Below, piece after piece: positions 39,073-40,814 of a DNA stretch of 40,814 bases (the stretch's first letter is position 1; each line of letters begins with the position of its first letter). A program made the translations under genes and the position numbers. Below the pieces are notes generated by a model. It saw nothing but the letters and a program-made list of their open reading frames with translations, was not told the DNA's origin and made no database searches. Source of the DNA: Candidatus Kaiserbacteria bacterium (GTDB taxonomy: Bacteria > Patescibacteriota > Minisyncoccia > Phycocordibacterales > Phycocordibacteraceae); NCBI GenBank assembly GCA_023269035.1, contig JAHFMJ010000005.1, forward strand, positions 1-40,814, written 5' to 3'.

Positions 39073-39159
39073 TGTTCTCCGCAGTATGCGACCGACGGGT
39101 GCGAGCTCCAAGCAAAAATCTATGTGAGTGCCGCCATCGGCCGCATACTGCGGAGAACA
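39073..39159 (-). promoter_or_regulatory. murB leader stem-loop covering the ribosome-binding site
   Basis: The minus-strand RNA 39159-39134 pairs with 39098-39073 over 26 consecutive positions around a 35-nt loop. Two positions that mismatch in DNA are G-U pairs in this RNA. The 3' arm ends directly before the murB ATG and contains its GGAG, so the folded form would hide the ribosome-binding site. Confidence 0.75.
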
Positions 39160-39165
39160 CCCATA

Positions 39166-39171
39166 ACTGTA
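39166..39171 (-). promoter_or_regulatory. Candidate -10 box of murB
   Basis: TACAGT (4 of 6) on the minus strand, placed so that transcription would begin at about 39159, the first base of the stem-loop. No good -35 match. Confidence 0.3.
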
Positions 39172-39198
39172 CACCTTTTCAGAGTTTGGAAAAACCCT

Positions 39199-39230
39199 TA
39201 AAAAACACAAAACCCCGCTTGCGCGGGGGC
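39199..39230 (-). terminator. Rho-independent terminator of the O-antigen ligase-like gene
   Basis: CCCCGC (39213-39218) pairs with GCGGGG (39223-39228) around TTGC. On the minus strand it is followed by TTTTGTGTTTTTT. It lies about 85 bp after the stop at 39315. Confidence 0.85.
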
Positions 39231-39314
39231 TTATGCAGATTTTCGTAGAGCTAGCAATTACTAGCACTCACCAGGAAAGTATAGCAAATTCTGCCGAAAA
39301 TACAACCTCTTTAG

Positions 39315-40814
39315 CTAGATATTCTTCCCTGCTTGAATGTCCTTGATGTAGGACTCTCCTTGCGTGCTGAAATCGGGCTTGAGCTTTATCGCTTCGCGGA
39401 TCTCGCTGATGGCAGATGCCTTATCCCCGACCATGAGGTACCCGGAGGCGAGATCAAGGTGCGTCTGGGGATTATTCGGATCGCTTTCGACGCGAGCTTT
39501 GGCTACAGCAAGAACGCTCGCATAGTCCTTTATGTCGATATAGGCCTGAAGTATGTACGGGTCGTTCGGCGTGACCGTACCATAGCGAGGCATGAGGAGC
39601 GAAGCGGCAAGGTCGCGCTGTCCTGTACGAATCGCAGTTGCGGCATAAAAGAGCCGTGCCGTATCGAACAGCGGCTCAAGGTCAAAGGCCTGCTTGAAGC
39701 GCGCGAGCGATTCAGCTGCGTTACCCCGGTCATATTCGAGGATGCCAAGCTCCATATAGACGGTCGGCTTTCCTGGGCTCAGAGTGAGCGCCTTTTCCAA
39801 CTCTACCTTACCGCCATCAGGATCGCCGGTCTGCCGCAGGAGCGACCCGAGGAAGATACGCAGTCGGGCATCATCAGGGTTGCGCGCGACCTCTGCGCGC
39901 AACTGCTCGACGGCGAACTGCAAGACTTCGCTTTTGAATGCCGCGTCGGCGTCAGTCATCTTCTGGACTTGCACGGCAAATTGTATGAGCTGTTCCCTAA
40001 CCTCTTGGCGGCCGAGATCGCTTGATGTAGCTGCCTGTTTGAAGTACTCGAAATTCTTAGTGAGTCCTTCCGGATGCGGCTTGACCGCCTCGATGAGGGT
40101 CAGCCCGGTCGCGATGCCAGGGACGTTGGCAAAATAAAAGACACATAGTGCGACGATGACGATGGCCGGCGCTGCAACTTTGAAGGTCGGGCCCGAAACG
40201 GCTTTTTGAGAAGAAGCTGTTGTAAGAGAGCCATTCGTCCGAATAGCGATATAGGCGATGACCGCGAGAAAGAGCATGTAGCTCACGAGGTTATCGAAGA
40301 CGAAGAGGTTGTGTATCGCGTGCGCTGCCAGAAGCCCGATGAGGAGCCCGCGCTCCCAGAGAGGGAAAGCATCGTTCTTTCGCGTGAGGTACCAGATAGT
40401 CACCGCATACACGGAAAGGTACAGGAGGAGTCCTACGGCGCCGCCGGCGATGAGCCAGTCGAGGATCACGTTGTGTGCGCGGTCGAACCATGGTTCTTGC
40501 GCGTACAGCGAGGGGTCGTAATACTTATTAAAGACGTAGTTGAAATTTTCCTGTCCCCAGCCGAAGAGCGGCCGCTCGACAAAGCCTTTAAGAGCGATGT
40601 TCCAAACGGTGAAGCGCGTCTGGCCCTCGGAGAGCGAGATCGAGGCAAGGCGGGAGATGGCTCCGCTCGCGTGCTCGAACGCACCTACATTCTTTAAGAG
40701 GACGAATCCGCCGACCACGACCACTACTGCGATAACTACTCCCGCTCCCCACTTCCTCAGTTTCGGGCTGTCCTTCCCGAAAAGTGCGTATATGAGGCCG
40801 GTGAGAAAGAGCCC
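39315..40814 (-). CDS. O-antigen ligase/polymerase (Wzy-C) with TPR tail (5' end outside window)
   Basis: Membrane protein of which 499 codons are inside the window; the start lies beyond 40814. It shows membrane segments and the O-antigen ligase core: NIALKGFVERPLFGWGQENF, then WFDRAHNVILDWLIAGGAVG with the conserved His-Asn pair, and later hydrophobic helices. The C-terminal half is a TPR-rich domain, with units such as NPDDARLRIFLGSLLRQTGD, PGKPTVYMELGILEYDRGN and NPQTHLDLASGYLMVGDKAS. Such proteins transfer or polymerise glycans on the outer face of the membrane, or glycosylate exported proteins. It could use the nonulosonate sugar made by the neuA/neuB genes nearby. The frame continues unbroken to the edge. 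Confidence 0.9.
   Translation of the reverse strand, partial: GLFLTGLIYALFGKDSPKLRKWGAGVVIAVVVVVGGFVLLKNVGAFEHASGAISRLASISLSEGQTRFTVWNIALKGFVERPLFGWGQENFNYVFNKYYDPSLYAQEPWFDRAHNVILDWLIAGGAVGLLLYLSVYAVTIWYLTRKNDAFPLWERGLLIGLLAAHAIHNLFVFDNLVSYMLFLAVIAYIAIRTNGSLTTASSQKAVSGPTFKVAAPAIVIVALCVFYFANVPGIATGLTLIEAVKPHPEGLTKNFEYFKQAATSSDLGRQEVREQLIQFAVQVQKMTDADAAFKSEVLQFAVEQLRAEVARNPDDARLRIFLGSLLRQTGDPDGGKVELEKALTLSPGKPTVYMELGILEYDRGNAAESLARFKQAFDLEPLFDTARLFYAATAIRTGQRDLAASLLMPRYGTVTPNDPYILQAYIDIKDYASVLAVAKARVESDPNNPQTHLDLASGYLMVGDKASAISEIREAIKLKPDFSTQGESYIKDIQAGKNI

Noticed and set aside
39073..39159. Inverted repeat at murB as the end of an insertion sequence
   Set aside because: The arms are only 35 nt apart with no transposase, no target-site duplication was seen, and one arm is flush with a start codon, which fits an RNA leader better.

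Overview
The window reads as a chromosomal segment of a Patescibacteria (CPR) bacterium, most likely of the Parcubacteria/Kaiserbacteria kind. This is inferred from gene style, not from a marker gene: very compact coding, many stop/start overlaps, a split transketolase in a minimal sugar-phosphate operon, a SecA without the C-terminal zinc tail, large cell-surface genes with no familiar homologue, and proteins that join an excisionase-like helix-turn-helix to a membrane segment and an outer part. TGA works as a stop codon (for example at 11807-11809), so the code is the standard bacterial one and not the Gracilibacteria variant. No rRNA, tRNA, CRISPR array, integrase or transposase was seen.

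Layout. (1) 1-5476, minus strand: an operon gap > rpiB > rpe > transketolase N half > transketolase C half > ABC ATPase > ABC-2 permease (cut by the window edge). It covers GAPDH and most of the non-oxidative pentose-phosphate steps. (2) 5547-7587, plus strand: two small anchored proteins and an arylsulfotransferase-like beta-propeller, all extracytoplasmic. (3) 7649-19392, plus strand: ten paralogous secreted or membrane-anchored Cys/His-rich proteins; nine of them (9580-19392) are packed with overlaps or gaps of at most 15 bp. One minus-strand Ig-like protein gene interrupts after the first. I do not recognise this family. It is the strongest candidate for an undescribed system. (4) 27069-19404, minus strand: a giant 1957-residue fibre-like protein (cytoplasmic HTH, one membrane segment, long repeat region) followed by three small secreted paralogues that share a 171-bp block. 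(5) 27290-29694, minus strand: a second HTH-membrane protein and gatB. (6) 29751-34412: a nonulosonate (sialic-acid-like) module with a cupin and a HAD phosphatase on plus, facing NeuB, a cupin, NeuA and Obg on minus. (7) 34466-40814: a cupredoxin-like protein, a YvlD-like membrane protein, SecA, a tiny lysine-rich peptide, MurB and an O-antigen-ligase/TPR protein (cut by the window edge).

How it fits together. Apart from the housekeeping genes, the window is mostly about the cell surface: charged nonulosonate sugars, a polymer ligase, a murein precursor enzyme, the Sec motor, a large adhesin-like fibre with companion proteins, and a family of exported, probably disulphide-stapled helical proteins carrying two HxxxH motifs. 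For an organism expected to live attached to a host cell this would make sense as attachment and surface chemistry, but that link is inference.

Small-scale signals include Rho-independent terminators (one inside the 3' end of a neighbouring gene), apparent leaderless promoters, and a 26-bp stem-loop that covers the ribosome-binding site of murB.
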